A stretch of DNA of 64,000 nt from Kineothrix sp. MB12-C1 (GTDB lineage: Bacteria > Bacillota > Clostridia > Lachnospirales > Lachnospiraceae), in assembly GCF_030863805.1 (NCBI RefSeq), contig NZ_CP132957.1:1426001-1490000 (forward strand). The letters are read 5' to 3'. The notes under the pieces are model-generated. The model was not told where the DNA came from, did not search any database, and saw nothing but the letters and a program-made list of their open reading frames with translations. The translations under genes were made by a program, and so were the position numbers. Shown here piece by piece: positions 55,181 through 64,000 of this stretch. Position 1 is the stretch's first letter; the number at the start of each line of letters is the position of its first letter.

Positions 55181-55196
55181 CTATGTAATTACATAG
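55181..55196. promoter_or_regulatory. Perfect 16-bp palindrome CTATGTAATTACATAG
   Basis: CTATGTAATTACATAG reads the same on both strands and lies 19 nt past the HxlB stop. It may be a dimeric protein-binding site or add to the terminator structure. Confidence 0.5.
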
Positions 55197-55214
55197 ACAT
55201 TGATATATTTTTAC

Positions 55215-55766
55215 TTATTCCAAATTCGCGTGATTTCTATACATCTCCTCACCGGATATGCCGCATTCTTCCATAATCCGTATTACCAACGCATCCAAAA
55301 GAACAAGCAGACTTTGTTCGAACAAAGCTCCCATAGGCTGTATAGACTTCTTTTTGTCGATTATATCTGTTTTATTCGGGGCAGGCAATATACATAATAT
55401 ATCCGCCGCATCCGATAGTGTACTTTTATCACTTGCCGTCAAGACAACAATTCTCATGCTGATTTTCTTTGCCTTGCGGACATAGGACTTCAAACTCTCT
55501 GTTTCTCCCGAACCACTGCCGATAATAAGCAAATCTCCTTTACCGGCTCCGGGTGTTTCCGTATCCCCTATCATAAAACTTTTAAATCCGGCGTGCATCA
55601 GTCTCATGGAAAAACAACGCATAATATAGCCCGTCCTTCCAACACCCGCCACAAATATTCTGTCTGCTTTCTTTATTTCTTCTATCAATAACTCTTCTTC
55701 AAAACAGCAATTTTCCAATGTACTCCGTACTTCTTCCAACATTTCAATACTAAGTTCTCTAATCAT
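55215..55766 (-). CDS. hxlB: 6-phospho-3-hexuloisomerase-like SIS protein
   Basis: A 183-residue SIS protein matching HxlB/PHI, which isomerises D-arabino-3-hexulose 6-P and fructose 6-P. Blocks are RIFVAGVGRTGYIMRCFSMRLMHAG, DLLIIGSGSGETESLKSYV and QPMGALFEQSLLVLLDALV. Its usual partner, hexulose phosphate synthase HxlA, is not adjacent, so it may act on another ketose phosphate. It lies in the sugar module upstream of GH31, 69 nt from it. The RpiR operator region is on its far side. Confidence 0.85.
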   Translation of the reverse strand: MIRELSIEMLEEVRSTLENCCFEEELLIEEIKKADRIFVAGVGRTGYIMRCFSMRLMHAGFKSFMIGDTETPGAGKGDLLIIGSGSGETESLKSYVRKAKKISMRIVVLTASDKSTLSDAADILCILPAPNKTDIIDKKKSIQPMGALFEQSLLVLLDALVIRIMEECGISGEEMYRNHANLE

Positions 55767-55835
55767 GATACCCTTTCTCGAAATATGGTGCGCATTATTT
55801 ATTATATAACAATATTATCGCCAATTGTAAAGAGG

Positions 55836-57845
55836 TTAAGGAAAAATTGCAAAAACTTCCTCTCTGTATCCTTGTTTTACAAACACCGGAATTGTGGAAA
55901 TATCCGCTTTGACTTCTATACTTTGCCCGCCTTCATAAACTTTCCCGGTATGTATATCTTCCCACATTTCTCCATAAGGCAGATACACTTCTCTCTGACG
56001 TTGCTCTTCATATAGAATAGGACAAACGAGTACCTTATCGCCAAACATATACTCATCCTCTATAAGCCAAGAATGTTTATCCTCTGGGAAATCGTAGAAA
56101 AGCGGTCTCATGACCGGGCTTCCTTTCTCATGAGCAGCCTTCATCAATCCTGTAATATAAGGTCTCATCTGCTCACGAAGTTCCATATATTTCTTACAAA
56201 TTTCATATACCTCTTCTCCGTAAGTCCACACTTCATTATCCGCACCGCTGGGCGTACGTCCGCCTCCCGTATTGGATAATGGTTTTTGATGAGGCTCCCT
56301 GTCACCATGAAGGCGAAATACAGGACAGAAAGCTCCAAATTGGAACCAGCGAACGAGGCATTCCTTGAATTCTTCCGATTCAATATGGCCTCCATGGAAT
56401 CCTCCAATGTCAGTCGTCCACCAGGGAATACCTGCAATCCCCATATTTAATCCTGCCGCCAGTTGGTTTCTCAAAGAAAGGAAGCTAGAGTCAATATCAC
56501 CCGACCATACAAGGGCGCCATATTTCTGTGAACCGGCCCAGGCACATCGAACTAAGTTCAATATGTTCTCCTGCCCTTCCTTCTCCATTCCTTCATAAGC
56601 CATCTGACTATAGTATTTAGGGTAGCTATTCCCCACTTCTAAATCAGCTCCCAAGAGGTAGCGATACTGATCGAATTCGTAATCCGTAAACTCCGGTTCT
56701 GCCTCATCGAGCCAGAAAATCTTAATTCCTTTCTCATAATAGTTCTTCTTCATTTTATCCCAGACATAGTCTCTCGTCTTAGGATTCGTTACATCGATAA
56801 AACAGGCTTCTCCTAATTGGGTCATGCGACTTCCTGCTTCATTTCTGGTAAGCATCCCCAGCTCCTTCAGCTCATGATAATTCTCGCTGCCCTTCTCCAC
56901 CGTAGGCCAGATAGAAACCATTAACTCAATTCCCATTTCCTTTAATTCTTTCACCATTCCTTCCGGGTCCGGCCAATAGTCCAAATCGAACTTCCAATCT
57001 CCCTGATAAGGCCAATGAAAATAATCACATACGATTACCGAAATAGGAAGATTTCTTCGCTTATACTCTCTTGCTATTTCCATCAATTCTTCCTGCGTTT
57101 GGTATCGAAGCTTACACTGCCAAAATCCGGTTCCATACTCCGGCATCATAGGAACCGTTCCTGTCACCTTAGCATAAGACTCTTCTATTTCTGCGGGAGT
57201 ATCTCCTATCGTAATCCAATAATCCAATTGTTTCGTCGATTTGGCCTCCCACTGAGTCATATTCCTTCCAAACGTAACAGAACCAATTCCGGGGTTATTC
57301 CACAAAAGTCCATACCCTTTATTCGATAACAAGAAAGGGACACTCGCTTGAGAATTCCTCTGCGCCAGTTCCACGATACACCCCTTCAGATTCAAGAATG
57401 GCTGTTGATATTGTCCCATTCCATATAGCCGTTCTTCTTCATGAGCTTCAAAGCGAACCTTTAATTTGAAGTGATTCGTTCCTCTATGAGGAATAAAAGT
57501 CCTCGGATCCAGTTCCAAAGCACTATTAAATCCCTCATCTTCTTCGCGGAATCTATTCCTGTCATATTCCTCTAAGACCATTTGACCATGTTGATTGTAA
57601 AATCTCATTTTCCCGGATGGCAACACCTCACAGCGGGCCTTCCCATTTCTTATCGTCGCTCTCATTCCATCAATTACTATTTCTGCCGCCTTCTCTACTT
57701 CCATGGATAACGCAGAGTATTCAAAATCAAGAATCTCCCCCATCATGGTCGCACGAATTCGGAAACTGTCGTTCCCCCATGGCTCTATGCATAAGAGCTC
57801 CTCATCAAATCTACGATATAGAGCATTATTTTCTATGTAAAACAT
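55836..57845 (-). CDS. Glycoside hydrolase family 31 enzyme
   Basis: A 669-residue alpha-glycosidase of the GH31 clan, closest in layout to alpha-xylosidases and YicI-type enzymes. The N-terminal beta-sandwich (1-230) precedes the TIM barrel. The catalytic nucleophile is D380 in IFWLDEAEPE, and the general acid D450 in LVWSGDIDSS, with the family signature GIPWWTTDIGGF. No signal peptide is present, so it is cytoplasmic and acts on imported oligosaccharides. It follows the MalG-type permease gene by 21 nt. Substrate could be isoprimeverose or an alpha-glucoside. Confidence 0.92.
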   Translation of the reverse strand: MFYIENNALYRRFDEELLCIEPWGNDSFRIRATMMGEILDFEYSALSMEVEKAAEIVIDGMRATIRNGKARCEVLPSGKMRFYNQHGQMVLEEYDRNRFREEDEGFNSALELDPRTFIPHRGTNHFKLKVRFEAHEEERLYGMGQYQQPFLNLKGCIVELAQRNSQASVPFLLSNKGYGLLWNNPGIGSVTFGRNMTQWEAKSTKQLDYWITIGDTPAEIEESYAKVTGTVPMMPEYGTGFWQCKLRYQTQEELMEIAREYKRRNLPISVIVCDYFHWPYQGDWKFDLDYWPDPEGMVKELKEMGIELMVSIWPTVEKGSENYHELKELGMLTRNEAGSRMTQLGEACFIDVTNPKTRDYVWDKMKKNYYEKGIKIFWLDEAEPEFTDYEFDQYRYLLGADLEVGNSYPKYYSQMAYEGMEKEGQENILNLVRCAWAGSQKYGALVWSGDIDSSFLSLRNQLAAGLNMGIAGIPWWTTDIGGFHGGHIESEEFKECLVRWFQFGAFCPVFRLHGDREPHQKPLSNTGGGRTPSGADNEVWTYGEEVYEICKKYMELREQMRPYITGLMKAAHEKGSPVMRPLFYDFPEDKHSWLIEDEYMFGDKVLVCPILYEEQRQREVYLPYGEMWEDIHTGKVYEGGQSIEVKADISTIPVFVKQGYREEVFAIFP

Positions 57846-57866
57846 GTTTCTTCGTCTCCTTTCTCT

Positions 57867-58691
57867 TTACCCTTTGACAGAGCCGGCTGTCAATCCTCCT
57901 ACAATATACTTCTGCCCTAAGATGAAAATAATCATAATCGGAAGGGTCGTTAACAATACATCTGCACAAACTAAATTCCAATTCTGTGAATACCTACCAA
58001 AAAAGTTATATACGGCCAATGTCATTGGCCACATCTTCGAATTATTCAGAAAATAAAGCGGTAGGGTGAAGTCATTCCAGATATTCATAGTATTCAAAAC
58101 GAATAGGGTAGCAATAATTGGCTTTAACAGAGGCATAATCACCCTTAGGAATAAACTGGTACTATTACATCCGTCTATAATTGCCGCTTCATCAATTTCC
58201 CTCGGGACGCTGCTAACAAATGATTTGCATAGAAATAATGCCAGGGAAGCGTTAATAGCTATATAAATGAGAATTACTCCTATTCGTGTATTCATCAAAT
58301 GTATACTCTTCATAATTCGAATTAAGGTAATATTGGATGCGGGTATCGCCAAGCCTAATAAAATAAAGTAATATAAAAAATTCGATAATTTGTTCCGTCT
58401 TCTATCGATGACAAATGCTGCCATACATACAATAATGATTAGAATCGTAACACTTCCAAAGGCATTGATAAGGCTGTTCTTAAATGAAAGAATCAATTTA
58501 CCTTGTTCAATAGCAATGGCAAAGTTCTCAAACATCAGTTTCTTAGGTAAGGTGAGAGATATGATATTCGCTTCTGCATTCGACTTAAAAGAAGTAATAA
58601 CAACCGCAATACTGGGTACGATAAAAACCAAACTAATCAGTATTCCCAATAAATTTACCATGATGCTTTTTATGATTTTCCTGCTCTTCAC
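57867..58691 (-). CDS. Carbohydrate ABC permease, MalG type
   Basis: A 274-residue membrane component with six predicted helices. It has the cytoplasmic EAA loop REIDEAAIIDGCNSTSLFLRVIMPLLKP that docks to the ATPase. GTG at 58691 is used as start, with GGGAGG upstream. It is 17 nt after the MalF-type gene. No dedicated ATPase is in this cluster, so a shared MsmK/UgpC-type ATPase elsewhere is expected. Confidence 0.93.
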   Translation of the reverse strand: MKSRKIIKSIMVNLLGILISLVFIVPSIAVVITSFKSNAEANIISLTLPKKLMFENFAIAIEQGKLILSFKNSLINAFGSVTILIIIVCMAAFVIDRRRNKLSNFLYYFILLGLAIPASNITLIRIMKSIHLMNTRIGVILIYIAINASLALFLCKSFVSSVPREIDEAAIIDGCNSTSLFLRVIMPLLKPIIATLFVLNTMNIWNDFTLPLYFLNNSKMWPMTLAVYNFFGRYSQNWNLVCADVLLTTLPIMIIFILGQKYIVGGLTAGSVKG

Positions 58692-58708
58692 GTTTTCTTC
58701 CTCCCTAT

Positions 58709-59587
58709 CTAAGATTCCACTTTTCCTTCTTGGAACTTAATAATAAAATAAGACAACGCCATTAAAAATACGAACAAGATACTGGAAAGCGCCGAACCCA
58801 TTCCATAGTTTCCATCTGAAAAAGATTTAAATACCGCCGTATTAATTACACTTGTGGCATATCCCGGTCCTCCACCGGTCAAAGCATAGACAATATCAAA
58901 CACTCGGAATCCATAAGTGAGATTTAACACGGTACAGCTTATAAATATAGGTTTTAACAAGGGGAGCATAATATAGTGCACCCTCTGAATTCCGGTAGCT
59001 CCATCTACTGCTGCCGCTTCATAATATTCCGGTGGTATGGATTGCATCCCTGAAATGAGAACCACCATAATATATCCCACACCTTTCCAAGTATCTACTG
59101 CCATAACGCTGGGAAATGCCAAGCTTAAATCTGTGAGCCAACTCTTTGCCAGAAAATCAAGACCTATACTTCGCAAAAAAACATTCAAGAAGCCCCTAGT
59201 CGGCTGAAGCATCGCTCGAAATACTAAACTAACAATTAGAGCAGACATAACCTGAGGTGAGAATATTATCGTTCGATGAATTCCCTTTCCTTTAATATTG
59301 CTAGTAAATAAAAGAGCGAATAAGAACCCTATGACCGTCTTTAAAATAGTTGTTACAACAGCAAAAACGAAGGTATTCTTAATGTAACCAAGATACTGCT
59401 TTCCCTCCAAAAATATCTGCTTATAATTTTCCATCCCGATGAAATCTACCTCATCAGTAAAGCTATTCCAATTGGTAAAGGAATAGCCTATACTGACAAG
59501 CCCAGGAAGGAAACTAAAGGTAAAGAAGATAACTAATACCGGCAAAATATAAGCAATGGGATAAATCTTCTGATCCTTCATTTCCAT
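58709..59587 (-). CDS. Carbohydrate ABC permease, MalF type
   Basis: A 292-residue membrane component with six helices and the EAA loop PPEYYEAAAVDGATGIQRVHYIMLPLLKP. It pairs with the MalG-type protein. The gene follows the binding protein by 17 nt. ATG at 59587 or 59581 is equally possible from the ribosome binding site AGGAA. Confidence 0.93.
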   Translation of the reverse strand: MEMKDQKIYPIAYILPVLVIFFTFSFLPGLVSIGYSFTNWNSFTDEVDFIGMENYKQIFLEGKQYLGYIKNTFVFAVVTTILKTVIGFLFALLFTSNIKGKGIHRTIIFSPQVMSALIVSLVFRAMLQPTRGFLNVFLRSIGLDFLAKSWLTDLSLAFPSVMAVDTWKGVGYIMVVLISGMQSIPPEYYEAAAVDGATGIQRVHYIMLPLLKPIFISCTVLNLTYGFRVFDIVYALTGGGPGYATSVINTAVFKSFSDGNYGMGSALSSILFVFLMALSYFIIKFQEGKVES

Positions 59588-59604
59588 TTATTCCTTTCTT
59601 TTAT

Positions 59605-60930
59605 CTACTTCCAATACTCATCACCCTGTAGCTTAGCCTGTTCTGCCCTTCTTCCATCCATAGTTTGTAATACCTCATCTACAGACATAGCGCCTGTATA
59701 AAGGGCCTCTAAGTCTTTGCCTATATCCATCCACTGAGAATCTACATATTTTACTTCATACTGCATAACTGTTCCCGTCTTCGCTTGGTCTAAGTAGTCT
59801 TTCCATTCCTTAGGAAGTCTTTCTTCCTTGGCATTAACATCCCAGCAGAAATCTATCTGTCCTGTATTAATCTCATTGAAACTCCAATCTAAAATATCTT
59901 GTCTCGTCATAAATTCAAAGAACTTCTTCGCTTCCTGCGCATGATCAGAATTCTTATTGGCAAAGAACGAGGGATTTGCCGGATTCGTCCCTATCACATC
60001 GGCATCACCATAAGGCATCATAAATATCCCGATATTGTCTTTCTGCTCCGGATAATCCTCTATCACTTCCAGTCCCCACCCTACATATCCTACATACATA
60101 GCCGTTTTGTTGGTTCCCATTTTTTCTTTCGCATTATCTACGCTCTCAGATAAAAAGTCTGCTCCGTAATACCCCAAATCTGCCAACTCTTTCGTCTGTT
60201 CTATTATGGTTCTCAACAATGGGATATCCGATAACTTCATTTGATTCTCATTTAACTTCTTATATAGGTCACTATCGGATTCCAGCATATATCCTCCCGC
60301 TTCGAATAGCGGTAAAGTCTGATGCCATGCATTCTGTGTAGCTTCAAAGATTGGAATAGCATCTGTCTTTTCAGCAATCTTCGCACATGCCTCTTTTAAT
60401 TCTTCATATGTGGTAGGAACTGCTTCAATGCCTGCTTGTTCAAATAACTCTTTGTTATAATGGAACACCCATCTCTTGGGAACAGCAAAAGTCATTCCAT
60501 AGACCTTGTCCTTATAGGATACGGATGGTAACATATTTTCATCCATTCTCCCTACCCACTCTTCATTTGTGAAATCGATACAATTTTCCTCCGGTCTGAT
60601 TCTATCGTTAATGCTCATCGGGTCTGCATCTATCAAAAATATGTCAGGAGCTTCCCCTGCCTGTAACTTTGTCTTCAACAAATCTCTCCATTGGTCATCA
60701 GGATTCACTTGTATATCAATTCCAATTCCTGTCTCCTCTTTAAACTTCTCGCCCATCTCCGTTAAGTTCTCTACATTTGTCCCCGTCTGATTCGTCCCGA
60801 TTGTCAGGACTACATCTCCTTTACTTTCCCCCGAACTACTGCTTTGCCCCTCTGGCTTAGATGAGCATCCCGCCAATCCGCTCACCAGCATTCCCGTTGC
60901 CAGTAATAATGCCATTATACGTTTTTTCAT
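59605..60930 (-). CDS. Extracellular sugar-binding lipoprotein
   Basis: A 441-residue family 1 solute-binding protein. ATG at 60930 follows AGGAGG by 5 nt and gives a lipoprotein signal ending LAGC at Cys 22; the longer frame from 61014 is not supported. Mature-domain blocks are LTIGTNQTGTNVENLTEMGEKF, PDIFLIDADPMSINDRI and WSFNEINTGQIDFCW. It delivers an oligosaccharide to the permeases. Its upstream region has TATAAT without a good -35, consistent with activation by the divergent YesN-type regulator. Confidence 0.94.
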   Translation of the reverse strand: MKKRIMALLLATGMLVSGLAGCSSKPEGQSSSSGESKGDVVLTIGTNQTGTNVENLTEMGEKFKEETGIGIDIQVNPDDQWRDLLKTKLQAGEAPDIFLIDADPMSINDRIRPEENCIDFTNEEWVGRMDENMLPSVSYKDKVYGMTFAVPKRWVFHYNKELFEQAGIEAVPTTYEELKEACAKIAEKTDAIPIFEATQNAWHQTLPLFEAGGYMLESDSDLYKKLNENQMKLSDIPLLRTIIEQTKELADLGYYGADFLSESVDNAKEKMGTNKTAMYVGYVGWGLEVIEDYPEQKDNIGIFMMPYGDADVIGTNPANPSFFANKNSDHAQEAKKFFEFMTRQDILDWSFNEINTGQIDFCWDVNAKEERLPKEWKDYLDQAKTGTVMQYEVKYVDSQWMDIGKDLEALYTGAMSVDEVLQTMDGRRAEQAKLQGDEYWK

Positions 60931-61060
60931 ACGAACCTCCTGTTTTTTGATATGTGTTATTTTACTTATTTCCATTATATTGAACATCATTACTGTATAA
61001 CATGCACAAAACAAGATTCTATTTGTACTTTTTCGGACTACACTTTGAATACTTTTTAAT

Positions 61061-61088
61061 TTGACTTTCCTATATTTTGTGTTAAAAT
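61061..61088 (+). promoter_or_regulatory. Promoter of the YesM/YesN-type genes
   Basis: TTGACT (61061-61066), a 16-nt spacer and TAAAAT (61083-61088) lie 40 nt before the kinase start. The 197-nt divergent gap 60931-61127 should also hold the YesN binding sites, which I could not resolve. Confidence 0.65.
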
Positions 61089-61127
61089 TTCTAATAGTAA
61101 CTAAATACAGAAAAGGAAGGTGATACC

Positions 61128-62930
61128 ATGTTGAAACAAAAACGTTCTATACAATCCAGAATCTTCCTCTATAGTACCTTTATTACTGTTGTTATTTTAC
61201 TCCTCTTCACAAGTATTATCTACGTCATCTCCTATAGGAACATTACAGAAAATATTAAAACCACCCAACAAAATCTACATTCCCAAATTAAGGGCAGTCT
61301 AACTTCTGAGATCGAATCGATGAACTCTATTTCCCTGAATTTTATCTATTCTAATATGGTAAAATCAAATTTCGATGAATATATCAAATTGGAACAGTCT
61401 ATCGCGAATACAGATAAGACCCAAAGAAAATATCAAAAGAGACAGACGATTTACGATTTCGTTATCGCTATCTTAGGTCCCAATAACATGAACAACCAAA
61501 TCAACATGTATTCCTTAGACGGATATCATATAGGGAGCGGCCTTATATCCAATTCGGGCATGGCATCACTTACCGATTTTCCATGGTATGACGAAGTATT
61601 GAAAAACAAGGGAAAAGCAACCTTCACTCAATTCGCCTCCTCCGGGAAAAAAGAAATGGTCTCTCTATCAAGAACCTTCTATAATTCCAACTACACTCTG
61701 GACGGAATCATAGAGATACAACGTCCTTATGATGAGTTCTACAAAGAAATTATGGATATAGAAAAATCGAACCCCAATTATACTCTTTACATTGTAGATT
61801 CCAATGACCAGCTCCTATATCCGGCACTGGACGACTCTAATACTTCCAAAGAGCTGATACAACTCATTTACCAAAATGAGATAGAACCGAATCTTCCCAA
61901 TGTTACTTTCAGGGATAAGTTCCGGCAAAAAAAGATTCTTTACTGGGATACCATCGCCAAATCTAATTGGAAAATCATAATGGTTCTAAACTATCAGTCT
62001 ATGTACAAGACTTTAAACGATTTTACGAAGGCTGCTATTTTCATGCTTCTCCTCTCCCTTTGCATGACTCTTACCTTTTCCCACCTGTCAGCAAAGAAGA
62101 TATCCACTCCCATCCAATTGTTGAGCAAAGAGTTAGAGACAGTACATATTGATAACACTGGAACTTTTTCCTCTAATATTCAACTAGAAGACACCTCTAT
62201 CTCTGAAATCAACACTCTTTACCACGGAATTAGCATTATGGAGCAGAAAATACACCAATCCCTTAGTGAACTGCTGGTAGCCCAAAAGCATGAGTTGGAT
62301 GCAAAGTCTCTCGCTATGCAAAATCTAATGGGACCTCACTTTCTGTTCAATAGTTTAGCTGCAATCAGTGCCATGGCTATTACAGAGAAAAAGAAGGATA
62401 TTCCCTTCTTCTGCCAAAACTTATCTTCATTGCTTCGCTATGCTTCCTCCAATCTCGGACATTCTGTACTGCTTAGAGAGGAAATAGAATTTGCCTTAAA
62501 ATACGTCTATTGCATGGAAATAAAGTTCGACCATCTGATTCCCTGCCACATAGATATACCAACGAAATTAGAAACTGTCTCACTTCCTAAAATGACTTTA
62601 CAGCCATTGATTGAAAATGCCTTTAAGTACGGGATGAACTCTATCGATACCTTTGAGATCACTATAGAAGGTGAGATGGTTCATGAGGGCTGGAGATTAA
62701 AGATAAAAGACAATGGATTTGGATTCGATCCCCTTATCCTTGATGGCATTAACGATGCAATTTCCTCCAAGTCTCCCGTCTCCTTCGAAAAAGGAATTGA
62801 GTTGGGAGGGATGGGAATCTGCAATATCTATCTGCGCTTGAAACAACTATATGGAGACCGCCTACTCTTTCAAATTCACAGCGATGAATCATCCGGAAGC
62901 GAAATATTAATAGGAGTGACTTACTTATGA
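61128..62930 (+). CDS. YesM-type sensor histidine kinase
   Basis: A 600-residue membrane kinase. TM1 is at about 14-36 and TM2 at about 303-320, enclosing an extracellular sensor of about 265 residues. HAMP follows. The phosphorylated His is H404 in GPHFLFNSLAA of the HisKA_7-like class. The ATPase has N497 in LQPLIENAFKYG, DNGFGF at about 528 and GGMGICNIYLRL at 560. It probably detects the oligosaccharide or the loaded binding protein. The gene overlaps the response regulator by 4 nt. Confidence 0.95.
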   Translation: MLKQKRSIQSRIFLYSTFITVVILLLFTSIIYVISYRNITENIKTTQQNLHSQIKGSLTSEIESMNSISLNFIYSNMVKSNFDEYIKLEQSIANTDKTQRKYQKRQTIYDFVIAILGPNNMNNQINMYSLDGYHIGSGLISNSGMASLTDFPWYDEVLKNKGKATFTQFASSGKKEMVSLSRTFYNSNYTLDGIIEIQRPYDEFYKEIMDIEKSNPNYTLYIVDSNDQLLYPALDDSNTSKELIQLIYQNEIEPNLPNVTFRDKFRQKKILYWDTIAKSNWKIIMVLNYQSMYKTLNDFTKAAIFMLLLSLCMTLTFSHLSAKKISTPIQLLSKELETVHIDNTGTFSSNIQLEDTSISEINTLYHGISIMEQKIHQSLSELLVAQKHELDAKSLAMQNLMGPHFLFNSLAAISAMAITEKKKDIPFFCQNLSSLLRYASSNLGHSVLLREEIEFALKYVYCMEIKFDHLIPCHIDIPTKLETVSLPKMTLQPLIENAFKYGMNSIDTFEITIEGEMVHEGWRLKIKDNGFGFDPLILDGINDAISSKSPVSFEKGIELGGMGICNIYLRLKQLYGDRLLFQIHSDESSGSEILIGVTYL

Positions 62931-63700
62931 AAAATAAAGAATTAAAGAAGTTTAGAATATTGATTGTAGAAGACGAAGTAATCGTAAGGAATAGCATTGT
63001 AAATATTTTAACGGAACATCAATATGATCTCGATTCTATCACATGTGCGGACAACGGATTCCAAGCTCTGGAATCCATCGACGAAAGACCTCCCCACATT
63101 GTCATTACGGATATTCGCATGCCGTTAATGGATGGATTAACTCTGTCAAGAGAGATTCACTACAGATATCCGGCAATTAAAGTCATTATCTTAACCGGAT
63201 ATAATGAATTCGAATACGCCAGAGAGGCCTTGAAAACAGGTGTGACTGATTATCTGTTAAAACCTATTGATGAGAAAGAGTTAATCCAATCCATGAATCA
63301 GGTTCTCATCTATTTGAATAATCATTACCACAAATTATACGCCCAAACCAGCCTTGCAGGGCATTCCTACACGCCACAGGAACTGGCGAAAATTAGTTTA
63401 GATTATTTAAAGCAACATTACACTACGAATCAATATCTAACAAATCTATCGAAGGAACTGGGATATACATCTGACTACTTAAGTAAAATCTTCAAAAAGA
63501 CCCATGGAATCTCACCCAGCAAATACGTCACTGACCTGAGAATCTACCATGCCAAAATGCTATTAGAAGAGGATTCTAAGCTGAGTATGAAGGAGATTTC
63601 AGAACTGTTAGGATATACGGACCAGTTCTACTTTAGCCGTGTTTTTAAAAGTGTGACAGGGGTATACCCTAGCAACTACCAAAAACAAGTTCGCACGTAG
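62927..63700 (+). CDS. YesN-type AraC response regulator
   Basis: A 257-residue regulator. The receiver domain has the acidic pocket VEDE at 14-17, phospho-acceptor D62 in TDIRMPLMDG and K112 in LLKPIDE. The AraC-type double HTH spans about 155-255 (LSKELGYTSDYLSKIFKKT and ISELLGYTDQFYFSRVFK). It likely activates the divergent SBP-permease-GH31 operon. Unusually short linkers are normal for YesN. It ends 15 nt before the structured repeat. Confidence 0.95.
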   Translation: MKNKELKKFRILIVEDEVIVRNSIVNILTEHQYDLDSITCADNGFQALESIDERPPHIVITDIRMPLMDGLTLSREIHYRYPAIKVIILTGYNEFEYAREALKTGVTDYLLKPIDEKELIQSMNQVLIYLNNHYHKLYAQTSLAGHSYTPQELAKISLDYLKQHYTTNQYLTNLSKELGYTSDYLSKIFKKTHGISPSKYVTDLRIYHAKMLLEEDSKLSMKEISELLGYTDQFYFSRVFKSVTGVYPSNYQKQVRT

Positions 63701-63714
63701 CGGCGCATCCATTT

Positions 63715-64000
63715 AATGTAATAGAAGTACTTTCCTATTATGATTCGAGTGTCAAAAGCCTCTTGTATAAATTGATTTCGTCCATTTGCACCTATATTTT
63801 CCCTGTCTAAAGTGATACCTCATATTGTTTGATAAGCAACTGTATGAAGCCGTTGGTACTTAGACCACGTATTTTTGGTCAGGTCATATATTTTTATGAC
63901 CTTTGTACCACTACGTGATTCATCCAAGCGAGAGCGTGTTGCTAGCAAATTATATGAGGTATCACTTTTTATTAGCATAAACTGTGCAAATGGATGAAAT
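63715..64000. repeat. Structured repeat, long copy, cut by window end
   Basis: It starts with the same TAATAG/CTATTA hairpin and the same CAAAAGCC block as the copy at 23590. TTTCGTCCATTTGCAC (63776-63791 region) pairs with GTGCAAATGGATGAAA ending at 63999. A second long stem pairs AAGTGATACCTCATAT (63810-63825) with ATATGAGGTATCACTT (63952-63967), with the outer GCAAC/GTTGC pairing further in. The head carries GACC/GGTC, GGTCATA/TATGACC and GGTAC/GTACC hairpins. The element should continue past 64000. Confidence 0.8.

Overview
The window looks like chromosomal DNA of a spore-forming Lachnospiraceae/Clostridia bacterium. The evidence is a Firmicutes-type gene set (glmS with its ribozyme, metK with a SAM-I riboswitch, an F-type ATP synthase operon, a YesMN two-component system), spore or cell-wall enzymes (SleB-like hydrolase, LysM-GH18), strong AGGAGG ribosome binding sites and low-to-medium GC with many TTGACA/TATAAT promoters. 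I see no rRNA, tRNA, CRISPR, insertion sequence or phage genes. Most genes lie on the minus strand.

Region 1 (1-24500) is housekeeping: a truncated DUF6145-like gene, argF/arcB-birA, an NfeD/stomatin pair, a SleB-like hydrolase, proC, a TrmH-type methylase, pfkA, dnaE, glmS, metK, an HD-GYP protein, murA, an M23 endopeptidase, dinB, a flavin reductase with a tail-anchored coiled-coil protein, and a small alarmone synthetase. Its intergenic regions are rich in structure: a cloverleaf-like inverted repeat at 391-617, REP-like palindromes, the glmS ribozyme, the metK riboswitch, and an array of five PhoP/PhoB-type boxes at 23415-23464 that points at no protein gene.

Region 2 (24500-37500) has an MCP, a cation/proton antiporter preceded by what looks like a complete metal-ion riboswitch with terminator and antiterminator, a hemolysin III protein, galE and a UDP-sugar pyrophosphorylase, a LysM-GH18 protein, and the tight unit marR-citrate synthase-DUF1538-tandem PII protein.

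Region 3 (37700-44200) holds a 47-residue membrane protein and the full eight-gene ATP synthase operon, whose c subunit lacks the usual Na+ ligands.

Region 4 (44500-54700) is one ten-gene catabolic operon led by an RpiR regulator: ribose-type ABC importer, ketose epimerase-like TIM barrel, ribulokinase, L-ribulose-5-P 4-epimerase, an arabinose-5-P isomerase-like SIS protein and an Rpe homologue, with no arabinose isomerase. Its importer genes are clearly more AT-rich than the enzyme genes. Region 5 (55000-63700) is a second sugar module: an HxlB-like SIS protein, a GH31 glycosidase, a MalEFG-type importer and a divergent YesM/YesN pair. The window ends inside a large structured repeat whose shorter relative lies at 23590-23772; paired changes between the copies preserve base pairing.
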